A stretch of 64,000 nt of DNA from Blastomussa wellsi (Eukaryota; Cnidaria; Anthozoa; Scleractinia; Plerogyridae). This document shows positions 12,940 through 23,862 of the stretch, piece by piece. The DNA is taken from positions 291,001-355,000 of the forward strand of contig OX393569.1 in NCBI GenBank assembly GCA_947652115.1, written 5' to 3'. Each line of letters starts with the position of its first letter. Position 1 is the first letter of the stretch. Position numbers and translations under genes: made by a program. The notes under the pieces were generated by a model. That model ran no database searches and was not told where the DNA came from. It was given only the letters and a program-made list of their open reading frames with translations.

Positions 12940-14635
12940 CGAAATTATAAACTTTACCGAAAAATTATATTCTTTAAAAGCCATAAACTTGTTATAAATT
13001 TAAGACGTTGTGCTTTCCATTTATTCTCAGATTTTAATGATCCAGCGTTTTGAATGACGAGAGTGCTTATTAATATTGGAGTTTGTTTTCTTTGTTTGGG
13101 TCGGTACTTATACTAAACTGTTTTTATGTCATCGTTTGCACTCTATCGCAATCGTTATAAATATTAGCCATCCTTGTTTGATTAATAGCAAACAATGAAT
13201 ATTAGATAGGAAGACAGAAAAGTCATCTTACCGTTGGAGAGATAGTGTTAATGTTAAAGAGAGCGCATCGATTGTTTGAAACGGCAAATAAGGCCTTGGG
13301 TTTTTCTTTTAATTTTATGCCACTTCTAGATCTGGTAATTCTTATCTGCAATTCATTGCTTACTTTGCATAGTCATGCAAAACACTCAATAGCTGCATAG
13401 TTTGCATAACAAAACACGCTGGTAATTTTTGTCATATCAGTTTCTAATGGTACTTAATTCTCATACAACAAACAATAACTATATTGCGTTTCAGAAGCCT
13501 TTCAGCACTTGCGTGATACTGAAAGAAATCAACTGATGCAATTGCAGATATCTGCTTTGATGCTAACTGCTTCTGTTATGTAGTCTGAAGTGTCCGACGT
13601 CTTCTCGTCCTAATCCCCTGAGGTGCGAACCAATCAGGTTCAATCTCGCGAAACTCGCGGGAAAGTGGTGGTAGATATTATTTCAAGATCAAAGTATCCT
13701 TTGCCGACAATTCTGAGGCAGAATTATAATGTGGTAATTTCTTGCGGGTTTTGACCGCGATGGGGAAAACACTGAACAATTTCCGGCCCAGTAAGAGGAA
13801 AAAGATCACCAAAGAGTTCAAAAAAGGCGAACGAAACGAAACGGGAAAGCGTGCTCTCCGAAATGCGGGAAGCAGGGTATGTAGCACGCATCTATCAAAT
13901 ATTTGTTTGTTATGATTGCTTTTGCTTCTTTTCTGTCCGTGTACCGGTGCATACAGGAAGAACCTTCTAATATTCTTAGGTTAAGAGTCATTGGATAGCA
14001 GTACCGTATTGTTTAGCGTATCGGCTCTTCAGTCTTGTGTTCCTTTATAATAGTATGAATTCGTCGCTGTTGTCGTGTGATATTTCAACAGATTCGTCCG
14101 ATAAAGAACGCCTAGAATCCACCATTCCGGAATCCAAACTTTCGCCTGGTTCAATAGAATTCTTTGACGTTTTTTTGTTTTTTGTTTTTGCTTTCTGAAG
14201 CCCATGAAAGTATTTGTCGCTTTCCGCCAGCATTTCTACGTTTCGCAAAAATTCCCTGGTTACTTTTTACGGTACCATCGATCAGCCTTTGGAACCCAAG
14301 GACTTTTTTCTCGTTTTTTTTCTGTTCTGTTCTCTCTCCATCCAAAAACTCCAGCCAAAACTGTACTGCAACAACACGAGCAAAGGAAATTCCCTCTGTT
14401 CGAAGCCAATTTCCCGCGTTTGATCTAGCAGTGTTGACAGCTCGACACCTTTAAAGTGTGATGTAATGGGTCACGCACAAAAGGAAATTCACAATAAGTC
14501 CGGAGTGAAAAAAGATTTTGGATTCCTGTTTTTTGTAAAAGAAAGAAAAATACACAAAGTTTATCTACAACAAAAATAACAATTTTGAACTAATTTGACG
14601 CGCGAACCTGCTTCTCGTATGCTACGACAACAACC
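12940..14635. other. Intergenic with one possible short exon
   Basis: An open plus-strand stretch from ATG at 13759 (MGKTLNNFRPSKRKK) runs about 40 codons to a donor-like AGG/GTATGT near 13876. It is lysine/arginine-rich and follows GC-richer sequence. No partner exon with matching phase was found, so I do not call a gene. The rest looks non-coding. Confidence 0.3.
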
Positions 14636-14639
14636 TACT

Positions 14640-14950
14640 TTGAACCTTAAAAGTTTTATGATGTGTAGTATATATGAAATAATTCATAGTTGAACTGCGG
14701 ATATAGAGATGAAAGTTAAGATAGATCATCGCAGTTAATTTCCAATTTAAGCAATTGGAAAGAAAAAGCCTAAAAAAAATCAGTACTTCAACGGGATTCG
14801 AACCCGAGACCTCCGCGATAGCGGTGCGATGCACTACCAACTGAGCTAAGAAGCCACACAGTGGGTGCGAGGTCAATTTATTGAGTTCATATTTTCTCGT
14901 GAGGAGAGACATGATGAGTAGTATATTCATGATGATCTGTCTTCACTTTC
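14640..14950 (-). mobile_element. tRNA-derived SINE, minus-strand copy
   Basis: The copy contains a tRNA-like head (14855-14784) and a tail with TATATCCGCAGTTCAA. It forms a long inverted pair with the copy at 14940-15235, with which it shares the tail and flanking blocks. Confidence 0.75.
14784..14855 (-). tRNA. tRNA-like SINE head, pseudo-tRNA (loop GCT)
   Basis: Read on the minus strand it starts GGCTTCTTAGCTCAGTTGG (A box) and has GGTTCGAATCCC (B box). The anticodon loop would be CCGCTAT, formally GCT, but position 33 is C rather than the universal T and the acceptor stem is mismatched. It is therefore a SINE head rather than a working tRNA. Confidence 0.6.
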
Positions 14951-15235
14951 ATCTATATCCGCAGTTCAAATAGGAATTATTTCATATATACTACACATCA
15001 TTCCACTCCACACGCGAAGATATGAACTCAATAGATAGACCTCGCTCCCAATGTGTGGCTTCATAGCTCAGTTGGTAGAGCATCGCACCGGTATCGCGGA
15101 GGTCACGAGTTCGAATCCCGTTGAAGCCCTGATATTTTCAGGCTTCTTCTTTCCAGTTGCTTAAATTGGAAATTCACTGCGATGATCTATCTTCTCTTTA
15201 AAATTTTAGTTGAATTGTGAAATTCAGCGTGCAAA
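14940..15235 (+). mobile_element. tRNA-derived SINE, plus-strand copy
   Basis: Same family as the preceding minus-strand element, arranged head to head. It starts near CATCTATATCCGCAGTTCAA, contains a tRNA-like head, and ends in a tail with GCTTAAATTGGAAATTCACT. Confidence 0.75.
15057..15128 (+). tRNA. tRNA-like SINE head, formally Thr(GGT)-like
   Basis: The acceptor arms GGCTTCA and TGAAGCC pair perfectly. An A box (TAGCTCAGTTGGTAGAGC) and a B box (GTTCGAATCCC) are present. The anticodon loop CCGGTAT would be GGT, but base 33 is C. Its place inside a repeated element argues for a SINE promoter, not a functional tRNA. Confidence 0.55.
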
Positions 15236-15464
15236 TTGCGAACATCTCGTTTTCTAATACATTCTTTGGGCATTTGGATACCAGTTGAATGATGAATGAT
15301 GTAGAACATTTGTGCATTGAGCAATTGTTTCGGGCAGTGAGGTCTCAGCTCCGCAAGTCCAAAGGTACCCGCGGTACGACTATGGGAAGTCTTACCACAG
15401 GGAGCAGAGGAGTTATGCTTGAAACATCAATAAAAGAAACGTCTTGCCTTCGTTCTTGTATTTA

Positions 15465-15646
15465 TTCTCTTAGTTAAAACCTCATTTGCGAACCAAATAT
15501 ACGTATTCATTTGCGATCGATCGTTTCGAACCCGCCTTCATTCTGAATAGTGTCGAGCGCTGTGCATTCAGTTGGACCGTCTCTTGGTTGGATGATCGCA
15601 AATGAATACGTATATTTGGTTCGCAATGAGGTTTTAACTAAGAGAA
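15465..15646. repeat. Inverted repeat, 53-bp arms
   Basis: The arms 15465-15518 and 15594-15646 are nearly perfect reverse complements (shared core AACCAAATATACGTATTC) around a 75-base loop. It looks like a foldback or MITE-like element. No coding sequence inside. Confidence 0.8.
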
Positions 15647-15810
15647 AAAAGTATTTTTCAAGACAGGTAAGTGCAATTGGAGCTGGAACTCTCTCATAAA
15701 GTTGACAGGATGCTCACCATCTCTTTCAGAGATTTGGTGCAGCTTTGTGAAGGCCGTTTATAAGAATTATTCCGCAAATGTAGCGTAAAGTTACAACAAC
15801 AACACATTAG

Positions 15811-15816
15811 TTTATT
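15811..15816 (-). terminator. Poly(A) signal of peroxidase gene B
   Basis: AATAAA on the minus strand about 150 bases past the inferred gene B stop codon at 15962-15964. Confidence 0.45.
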
Positions 15817-17059
15817 ACCCTTCTAACATGAGGAAATTATTTCAAGTCATGTTGACATGATATTCTAATATTTTTGAGAAGTTTTAGTTTTAAAATCTTC
15901 GACGATCTCCCTAGGGTTGTTATTCAAATCCGCAGGTAACGATTCCAGGAGACGCCTTAATTTAAACTCCAACTGCTGGTAGACTGGATTCCTGGCCGCC
16001 ATCACCACCACCAACACTTGGTTCAACGCCTGATCCTATAGCAATAGAAAAAAAACAGTAAATTTCTCCATTTATTTAGGAAACGGCGGTACAAGTCAAG
16101 CGATTTTAATATAATTCCTTGTTTCAGATGTTCCATCACGTAAGTTGCCGATGGGCTTGGTTGATTTTGAAACGGGAACAAAATGGAATACTTTGTGTAG
16201 TTAATGTGAAACAAAGAGACTAACACGCTCAATGTTTTCAGTTTTACATTTTAAGAAGTTGTTCAGGCTGCAATGGTGTAAACATTTTAACTTCAGACGT
16301 TTTAATATCTTTTCTCGTTTTTTTGTAAATAACGTCATTGTCCCACTAGGGTGTTTGCAAATACCCAAGTACGCATTTCAAATTTATTTCCAGTTCATTA
16401 GTAAATTCAAACAATTTTTAGCAACAGCTTAAACAGATATTAAATTTATTGTAAATCACCAGAATGAAAATAATAAACAAAGAAGACGCATACGTACCAT
16501 CTCTAAACACTTCCAAGTCTGCAAATTCCAAACTACCGCAGTCAACATCGCTATCGATCCTTGGTCGGAAAACATCCCATTGAATACGGACCACTCCATC
16601 TGTGTTGTCGCATATCACTCGTGCCAGCCTGACCTTTCTTATCTCAGTCAGCTGATCAAGGGTAAACGCTGTACAAGTGTCGTTTCTCTCATACCAGAAG
16701 CGATCACCAAAGCGTAGCTCTCTAAACTGTTCACCCAGTATGTGCGTGAAGGTCGCTCCAAGTGCGCTTCCGGGCGCTGGGAACTCGAGTATTGCGCCTG
16801 GAAACAAGTCCAACGTCGTATAGATTGCCGTGGTAAGCCTCCCTCAGCAAATCTATTTGTTTACTGCTTGTAGTGCTCAAAAGGTCATCAAAGGAATTAG
16901 CCGCACCTGCACCAACTGCCTCTCTAAACTTGGCGTATGCTGGTAAGCCATGGTCCCGGCCACGTTGGATGTTTATTGCAGGAAGATCACCTGTGATACC
17001 TGCAGGAGTTGGCCCTTCAATTATAAGTCTCTCACGCACAGCGGGTACAAAGTGCCTGT

Positions 17060-18145
17060 GTGTGAAGAGCAAAATGAATCCAAAATGACTGTGTACTGTT
17101 GAGATGAATTTCATTTAATTATTGACTATTGCTATCTCGGGGATAGGGTTATTCCCAGTCGTGCATAATGAAATATATATACGGCACCACTGTGCCCAAA
17201 AAGGGTACTTTAGACCACTTAAGTATTAGGCGGGAGGAGGTATATATGAAAGTGATGGGTTGGTCTACATATGTGAAAAGAGTACGATGTCTATGGAAGG
17301 CATCCTCAGAGACCCAGCGGCAGTAAGTCGAAGCAAAAGGAAGTAAACGCGTCGAAATTCGTAGCGACTAAATTGCTGAACTAGCCCGTTGGTGCTGAGT
17401 GTCTCCCGATTATTTCCAAACGGGTCTGCAAATGCTGCGTACTGATTGGACAGAAAAATCATCAAAATCATTCTTGCAAATGAGCTAGCAGTAACTTTGG
17501 AATCACTTTCGTGAGGTCTGACACGGAGGCTGTTGTGCCGGCAATATTCTTGTTCGTTCAGAGGTTCTGCATGCGAAAGAAACTTTCATTTAAGAGCAGA
17601 AAAAAGTCAGGACGAAGGACAAAACTAACATTCAGGGGCGTAGCCAGGAGTTTCCAGGCGTACGCACAATGATCCCCTCCCTCTCCCCCCCCCCCCCCCA
17701 CGCCCCACACACACACCTCATCAAGGGAAATATGCATATCTTAGCCAACAAGGAAGTTAAAAGGTTTGAGGCAAATTATACTTTTTGGTCGTGTTGGTGT
17801 GTCGCAAAGTCGAATCTTTGTTTATTATTCTCGACTTTTTCAGGTACCCACGTGTGTATGTGCGTACACCTTGCTACGTCCCTGCATTTCAAGATGGGAA
17901 AATTTCGTTGGAAATGATCAGAGATATCGTAATATCGCGATTTTCCACACACTATCAGAGTGCATGTGTGCACTTACGTATATTGAATTTAATTGTGCGG
18001 TTTTGCTCGCTATATATGTTATAATATTAATTAGCGTTCAGTTACAAATAGTCTTCCAGCAGCTCAGTGGCTAGAGCCGAAGTAGTGACAAGGTTATGGC
18101 TTAAATTTCTACAAAAGTGTATTAGCTCTTGTAAGCTTGCAATTA
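17060..18145. other. Gene B intron with repeats
   Basis: Contains a C-rich run near 17685-17700 beside GGGGCGTAGCCAGGAG, an end sequence resembling one at about 45.4 kb. Overlapping short frames at 17.7-18.1 kb on both strands show no recognisable domain and are not called. Confidence 0.45.
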
Positions 18146-18906
18146 CCTACCCATCAACTTGCTGAGCATTTCTGCCAGCTAGTCCCAGCATAATTCCTCC
18201 ATAAGCGTTGTTTCCTTCCGAGTACAATCGATCTGGATTAAAAAAGTCACTTGTTGGTATGGACAATGGGTTGCCAAATCCTTGCCGTCTGAACTGACTG
18301 TTCAACAGAGGGAAGTTATTCCGAACAAGAGTGTGACCCATTCTCAAGGCAGCTGTGGCAAAGGAGTTTATTATTTCTGGGTTTGCTTGTGAATTGTACC
18401 CATTGAAGAACTGACCAGGTCCCTCCACAGTAAGGTTGAACTTATCTCTCTGAAATAGAAGAGTGCTAAATATAAATTGCAAGACCTGGCGTGTACTTGT
18501 ATTCCTAAAAAATTGTGCGTAGGAAATGATCCTTGATCTATTTTAGGCCAAAATATGCGATTTTGGTGTAAACTTTCCTTCTCGTGACATTTCGGTAGAG
18601 CCACACCTGAAAATTTGCTTACTGTTCTTTGTTAAAAAAGATATTTTGTTTAAAATCAATCAATTACACCAGCTACTGGAGGAGAAAATCTCGGTTTATC
18701 CCAAAAGGATTTTAACTTAATACCCTTGAGTGGACTGTTCTACCACGGCGCCGTTAAAAACAAGTGGCAACTATATAGGCTAACTGGCATAAAATCAGAT
18801 TCAAATGTTTGCTCAATAGCGCTGCTAATGACGTCACAATATTTTAGACCCCCTTCGAGACTCAGACAAACAAAGTCCAATTCTGTAAGAGAAGTAAGGG
18901 AAATGT

Positions 18907-19080
18907 ATGCGAATGGCGAGTAGTGCGCAGCAATGTTTCACTGTTTTAACGGACGAGGACGGCGTACCTGGGTCTAAATTCGAAAGAGAGCCGGAGGAAT
19001 ACACGGTGGAACAGTTGAAACGATGGCTGAAATGTAGAGGTTCGAAATTGAACGGGAAACGAGATGAGCTTCTAAAAGTT
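18907..19080 (+). pseudogene. SAP-domain fragment of a transposon-type protein
   Basis: From ATG at 18907 the frame reads MRMASSAQQCFTVLTDEDG and then YTVEQLKRWLKCRGSKLNGK, a SAP motif (two short helices that bind DNA), followed by RDELLKV. A donor-like GTT/GTAAGC follows at 19080. SAP domains at the start of cnidarian transposon proteins with SWIM zinc finger and YqaJ-like parts look like this. It sits inside gene B's intron on the opposite strand. Only a downstream scrap remains (19295-19486), so it is a relic. Confidence 0.6.
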
Positions 19081-19294
19081 GTAAGCTTGCTTATTAAACG
19101 ACGGAGATCATCACACGCTCGATCCGAGAATCGACAATTGTAAATGGTTTGCCGCAGAAATTGTCAAAGAAAGTTCCGAAATAAAAGCAAATTGTTCCTT
19201 AACTCTCTTCCTATTAATTTTTCGATCGGCTGGCGCGTTTTTCTGTCGCAGAATATTCCTTCGCTTTTCAACTATCAACTATGGGTACCACCGT

Positions 19295-19486
19295 ACGTGC
19301 ACAGTGTATTACGTGTTGGAATCTATCCAAAATGTTCCCAATGGTGCCGAAGACATCGAAGACCAACTGGGCCATATGACTGATAAGCCAATGAAAAATG
19401 GTAGAAAGTACGTGGATTCAGGTTTTGTGCACTATATTATGGACACGGGAAATGGCGATCATTATTTTGTGAGAGCTCATGTTTGA
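19295..19486 (+). pseudogene. Downstream fragment of the same SAP/SWIM-type protein
   Basis: The frame reads IQNVPNGAEDIEDQLGHM and then GRKYVDSGFVHYIMDT and YYFVRAHV-like (HYFVRAHV), ending in a stop at 19484-19486. I associate this block with the region before the SWIM zinc finger in cnidarian transposon-type proteins. The expected continuation after RAHV is missing. Confidence 0.5.
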
Positions 19487-19734
19487 TGTGTTTTTCGGAT
19501 TTCTGTAAGGTGGTGTCAATAAAAATTTCGCAGGCCCAGCTAATTTGGCTTGTAAAATTTTATGAAGTCATGTGAAAACCAAGAATTAGGCGAAAAAGGG
19601 TTATTTCCAGCCCTTTTGAAGAATATCAATGTCTAGCAAGCTAGACAATTGATATTCAATTGAAATTCAAGCTTTATTTCGGAGTCTTTATGATTCTTCG
19701 GAGCGGACGCTCGACTCGTTTGTGTTGTTGTTAC

Positions 19735-19923
19735 ATTCGCCTTGAGAGCCCGGATCAGGAAATTTTCACACTTTTCGATGTTCTTGCCGGATGGTTTAGG
19801 AATGAACGGTATGAATACTTTCTGTACAGATTACTTCAACGCTTTGAGAGATTTCGGCCATCTGTCGGGGTATCTCGATTCGGTATTGCATTCACCCCAA
19901 CAACAGTGTTTGGTACTAACCAT
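19735..19923 (-). pseudogene. THAP-like zinc finger of a DNA transposon, with stop
   Basis: On the minus strand from ATG at 19923 the frame reads MVSTKHCCWGECNTESRYPD, then RWPKSLKAL, an in-frame stop, then VFIPFIPKPSG and IEKC. The C-x(4)-C start, the RYPD and FIPFPKP-like motifs match THAP-type zinc fingers of cnidarian transposon proteins. The frame is broken and nothing recognisable follows. A longer plus-strand frame over the same bases is an antisense shadow. Confidence 0.6.
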
Positions 19924-20409
19924 TCTTTGTCTTTCTGGAAGCAAATTCTACAATTTGATTATTTTTTTCGCTCTTTTCGTTCGATACCGCACTCCACATT
20001 CATACATTTCTTTGTTGCGGGTGGAAATGTTTGTCTGAGTCTGTGCGGGGGGGTCTCATGGGATCTCATGCGGCGAAATCTATGTTTAGTAATAGTCGAC
20101 AGCGCTATGGTGACTAATATACCATATTATGCGTCAGCTGTATTACCATCTGAAAACCATCACCTAAGGCACAATTGTCCAAGCGCCGCAGACACTCCGA
20201 GTTCTATATTCACATATTTCTTACCACAGATTTGTCGAAGAGGACTGGAATCCACTCATTGTACGTAATGTGCTGTATCTCAGCACCCACGATCTTGCGC
20301 GCTTCTTGAAACACTTTCTCGTCGTCCCACGATGGATTCAAATTGTGAAGCGCCCAAGCAATACGATTGTGCTCTCTCGCCCAGACAGCGTGCATCGCCA
20401 TTAATGCTA

Positions 20410-21640
20410 TTAGTCAAAGGGCACGTATCATTAAGGTTATTCCATAGAATAGAAACGACAAAGAGACTTTTGTAAAACGTTGTCTGTCGATTACTTGTGT
20501 TATAGGAACTTAAACTTTGAAATAAAACTGGGGGTCCCCATTCTCGTTTAGGAACAATATCACCTTGTTTATAAGCAGTAACCTCACCTCGTGTCTCATT
20601 ATGATTAGATTCACGTTTGGTTAGCTAAATACACGTTTTCGACGATTATCTCTTATATTACATTGGAAATTCGTTTATATTTATTTTACAGGCAGAACGT
20701 TATAACTCAGTACAAACCAAGAGAAAAAAAAATGATAGGTCCCCATACTTGTGTGCGAGAAAATGACCATTTAATTCTCCGGCGAGCTCAAGACATGAAG
20801 AAACTCCGCGATGTCTCATCGATCGTGATCTCGCTTGAAATTTTTCGCAGTAAGGATGTACAATGCAAAACTAGCGAATGACTTTACTTGAAATATTTAG
20901 AGTACTGATTTATTAAATTTGTGAGTAATTAAAATTGTCGATGGTCTCCTCACAAGAAATATATAAGCCCTATTTCCTCTGACGTTTCATTGTTTACTAT
21001 CATTTACGTCCTGTCTTAAAATTTTATTTCGATTAGATAATTTTATAATACATGAGATTTTAGAGATTTTGATTGCTTCCCACGTGTGTTGCAACTGATC
21101 ACTTATCTAATAGTACGCAGTTATTTAAAACAACGCCGCGAATATAATCCACTACCTTCGCGAGGGTCGGTAAAGTTTCGTTGAATATGACATCAATTAT
21201 TGGCTCAAAACAATAACACTCTTAGCTTTAAAGCTAATATCTGCACTTTCCAGTGGTCAAATGTACGCGCAAACTGTCGTGGTCGACCTGAAAACAATAT
21301 TTTGTTTATTTGTTTATTTTATGACGAAAAACCTTAACAAAGCCACGGACGAATTGCATCGCTTCCAAAACTTAGCCATTATTTAATTTATACTTGTAGT
21401 TCTTCATTCGTCTTAATCTTTCTCGGCCGTATAAATCAACCTGTGTTTTCTTTTAATTTAAAGGTAAATATGAACAAATATGAAAGTATGAATAAATATG
21501 AAAAATTACTTGCAATATCATGGCATAGCTCCCTATAACTTCGTTTGTATAATTCAAAACAAAATTACTTGTTGTCAATCATTACAATATAACATCGATA
21601 TTTCCCAAACATATTAAAACAAAATGGTGTATTGAATTTA
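20410..21640. other. Expected site of the missing gene B 5' exons
   Basis: No peroxidase exon is found. Blocks around 21225-21330 (GCTTTAAAGCTAATATC and TTTATTTTATGACGAAAAAC) match sequence near 6310-6440 upstream of gene A with similar spacing. This suggests the flank of an ancestral duplicate survives although exons 1-2 do not. Confidence 0.4.
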
Positions 21641-21928
21641 TTATGTGAACAAATTACGACTAAATTTTAGTTTGATCAAAACTTTAATAACGGTTAAATC
21701 CAATTGGGTGAAAGGATTGCCTCTTTGAACATCTGCTGCATACAGTTTTTCCTCCCTTGAACCTTTGTATTCAGTAAGATCTTTTTCCCTGGTGTCAAGA
21801 CAATTCACGCATTTTTGTTTCGCGGAGATTTGTTTTCTAAAACGACAACTCTGACACACCTTAGTTCTCCGAACACTGATGACATCTTGACTAATATCAG
21901 TGCAATTGTTTGGATCTTTCAATATCAC
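21641..21928 (-). CDS. Possible exon with two CxxC pairs, unrecognised
   Basis: The minus-strand frame encodes about 95 residues with CQSC, an 11-residue spacer (RFRKQISAKQK) and CVNC, a zinc-ribbon-like arrangement. CQSCRFRK recalls the end of nuclear receptor DNA-binding domains, but the rest of that domain is absent. It may be a chance frame or a transposon remnant. Confidence 0.2.
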   Translation of the reverse strand: MILKDPNNCTDISQDVISVRRTKVCQSCRFRKQISAKQKCVNCLDTREKDLTEYKGSREEKLYAADVQRGNPFTQLDLTVIKVLIKLKFSRNLFT

Positions 21929-21949
21929 AATGCTATTTTATTAGTGCTA

Positions 21950-22655
21950 TTAGTTTAAGAATATATCACGATTTGGGGGTTAAGTGTGATTAGGTATAAG
22001 TGGCCCGATACGGCTCAATAATCGACTGCTTTTAAATGCAATATAACACATTAGTTTTTTGAAAACGATGTGATCGGTCTAATAAATGAAGAGATTTACT
22101 TTTCAATCAAGTATCTAACACCTGGTCAATTTGGAAATAGTGACAATGGCAATGGCGATCAAAATTTTACAGTACCAATACATCGTCAAGCAGACGGGTG
22201 GCAAGAATATATAAAATCATCAACAAGGCATATCAATGTAATGCCATATTCCCCACACACGACACTGAACAAACCCACAACAGTCAGCAGAAAGAGTATT
22301 CATATAGCCTGAGTAAGGTGCCAATTGTTATCAGACACACAGGAAACTCAAACATGATCAAACAAACAAACAAATCCTAATTAAATATCTAGATTTACTC
22401 GAGTGAGAAGTCAAGGAATTCCATCATATTGGCTCTCAAAACGAGTTCTGCTCACGGCCAAAACGGCTGTCAGAAATGATAACTTACCACTTTAAATCAC
22501 ACAAACAATTATTTATATTTTCATATTAATTCTCACGTGTACGTTCTTTTGTGGAATTTATCTTTAATGCCAACTGCTTAGTCGAAGAAATGGAAACAAA
22601 CTTTCTCCCTCTTTAGCTTTGAATAACTACAAATAAAAAGAAGTAAACACAATTT
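21950..22655. other. Intergenic, no gene seen
   Basis: AT-rich sequence with no supported feature. Confidence 0.45.
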
Positions 22656-22659
22656 TGAT

Positions 22660-23050
22660 CTCTTTAAAGGTGCGGTTACACGAGACGCAACATAGTTGTA
22701 ATCGACGTCGTATAACATTACGCACCGGACGATTTTTAACGCAACATTTTGTTGCGGCAGCATGTTGCAGTAATTTGAAGGAGATTCAAAAACCTGCAAC
22801 ATTGTTACCCGAATTTTGTTAGAGTTGGCTCGTGTAGCTCGTGTAACACCCTCCTCGCTGACTTTTAACGCAACATCGCGTGATAGTAGCACGCGTTCGA
22901 GCTCTACGCATGCTCAAAATGAGGTTGCGATAAAAATCGTCCTGTGTAACATACCGTCGCCGCAAGGTGTTGCAACATTGTTGCGTCAAAAATTTTTCGT
23001 GTAACATGGATTAAAAATCGCCGTCAAAAGTCGTCCCGTGTACTTGGGGC
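22660..23050. repeat. Palindrome-rich element with ACGCAACAT motifs
   Basis: Starts with GGTGCGGTTACACGAGACGC and contains repeated inverted motifs such as CGCAACA and TGTTGCG, ending with CGTCCCGTGTAC. It looks like a MITE; superfamily unknown. Confidence 0.45.
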
Positions 23051-23127
23051 AGTGGCGAGAGCGCTCGCCTTCCACCAATGTGGCCCGGCTTCGATTACCG
23101 GTCCCGGCGTCATATTACATTCCTGTT

Positions 23128-23305
23128 CGTTCTGGCATGTACTAACCAGGAAAACCGGAACACCACAAAACACGAAAAACCGGAACACCAGAAATTTATT
23201 GGCATTTTATGGTATTTCTGGTGTCCCGGGGTGTTCCGGTGTTCCATATTTTGTGGTGTTCCGGTGTTCCGGTGTTCCGGTGTTCTTGGTTTTAGTACAT
23301 GCCGT
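23128..23305. repeat. Inverted repeat with GGTGTTCC iterations
   Basis: The left arm with CATGTACTAACCAGG and CCGGAACACC units faces a right arm with repeated GGTGTTCCGGTGTTCC and GGTTTTAGTACATGCC. The arms are partly complementary over about 80 bases. Confidence 0.7.
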
Positions 23306-23398
23306 TCGTTCTGGAACCGGTCAAGTGCGAGTCCAACACTGGACCTGCAAATCAACAGGTCCAGTTTTGGATCCGTTTCGGATAGGTTCCCGAACGGT

Positions 23399-23785
23399 CC
23401 CGTGTAAACAGTTTGCCTAACTGGCCGGATTTTCGGACCGGAGTCATTTGGATCGGTCCGTTTGGAACCGGTCCCGTGTAAACAATTGGCCTAACTGCTC
23501 CGATTTTCGGACCGGAGCCATTTGGATCGGTCCGTTTGGAACCGGTCCCGTGTAAACAATTGGCCTAACTGCTCCGACATTCGGACCGGAGTCATTTGGA
23601 TCGGTCCGTTTGGAACCGGTCCCGTGTAAACAATTGGCCTAACTGCTCCGATTTTCGGACCGGAGCCATTTGGATCGGTCCGTTTGGAACCGGTACCGTG
23701 TAAACAATTGGCCTAACCGCTCCGATTTTCGGACCGGAGCCATTTGGATCGGTCCGTTTGGAACCGGTCCCGTGTAAACATATCC
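23399..23785 (+). repeat. Minisatellite, 74-bp period, about 5 copies
   Basis: Units start CCCGTGTAAACAATTGGCCT and end TTTGGAACCGGT. Each holds the inverted pair CGGACCG and CGGTCCG. Copies differ by only a few bases, suggesting recent expansion or homogenisation. Confidence 0.9.
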
Positions 23786-23862
23786 TGACAGGCAGTTTTC
23801 ATGATTAATAATGGTCATGGACTTAATGGAGTCCCATTCAGACTGTATTCATGCGAGTGATT

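Larger units (their letters stand above)
15962..20406 (-). pseudogene. Heme peroxidase gene B, 3' half with frameshift
   Basis: Four exons of a myeloperoxidase/peroxidasin-type heme peroxidase. Exon 20406-20225 encodes MHAVWAREHNRIA; 18449-18151 encodes FATAALRMGHTL with the proximal heme-ligand His; 17055-16498 encodes [14 protein letters not shown] and [11 protein letters not shown]; 16035-15962 gives a Gly/Ser tail and stop. Splice phases match gene C. Two defects appear: no exons equivalent to the signal-peptide, WGQFxDHD or IDGSQVYG exons are present between 20.4 and 28.9 kb, and exon 17055-16498 carries one extra base near 16815 that shifts the frame between YDV and DLFPGA. With no distal His or arginine it could not form a complete active site. 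It is most likely a pseudogene, although an assembly error cannot be excluded. Confidence 0.8.

Noticed and set aside
15057..15128. A functional tRNA-Thr gene
   Set aside because: The fold is good, but base 33 is C and the sequence sits within a repeated SINE with a sister copy nearby.
15865..16035. Alternative 57-codon frame for the last gene B exon
   Set aside because: It needs phase 0, whereas the preceding exon ends in phase 1 in the peroxidase frame; the short Gly/Ser frame fits.
17669..18074. Cluster of overlapping frames on both strands
   Set aside because: No domain, no splice logic, and located in the gene B intron beside repeat ends.
19660..20268. A 202-codon plus-strand frame
   Set aside because: It overlaps a peroxidase exon and a THAP-like fragment on the other strand and has no domain; it is an antisense shadow.
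21641..21928. Nuclear receptor DNA-binding domain
   Set aside because: Only CQSCRFRK resembles it; the first zinc finger and normal cysteine spacing are missing.
23399..23785. CRISPR-like array
   Set aside because: The units are contiguous 74-bp repeats without unique spacers in eukaryotic DNA; it is a minisatellite.
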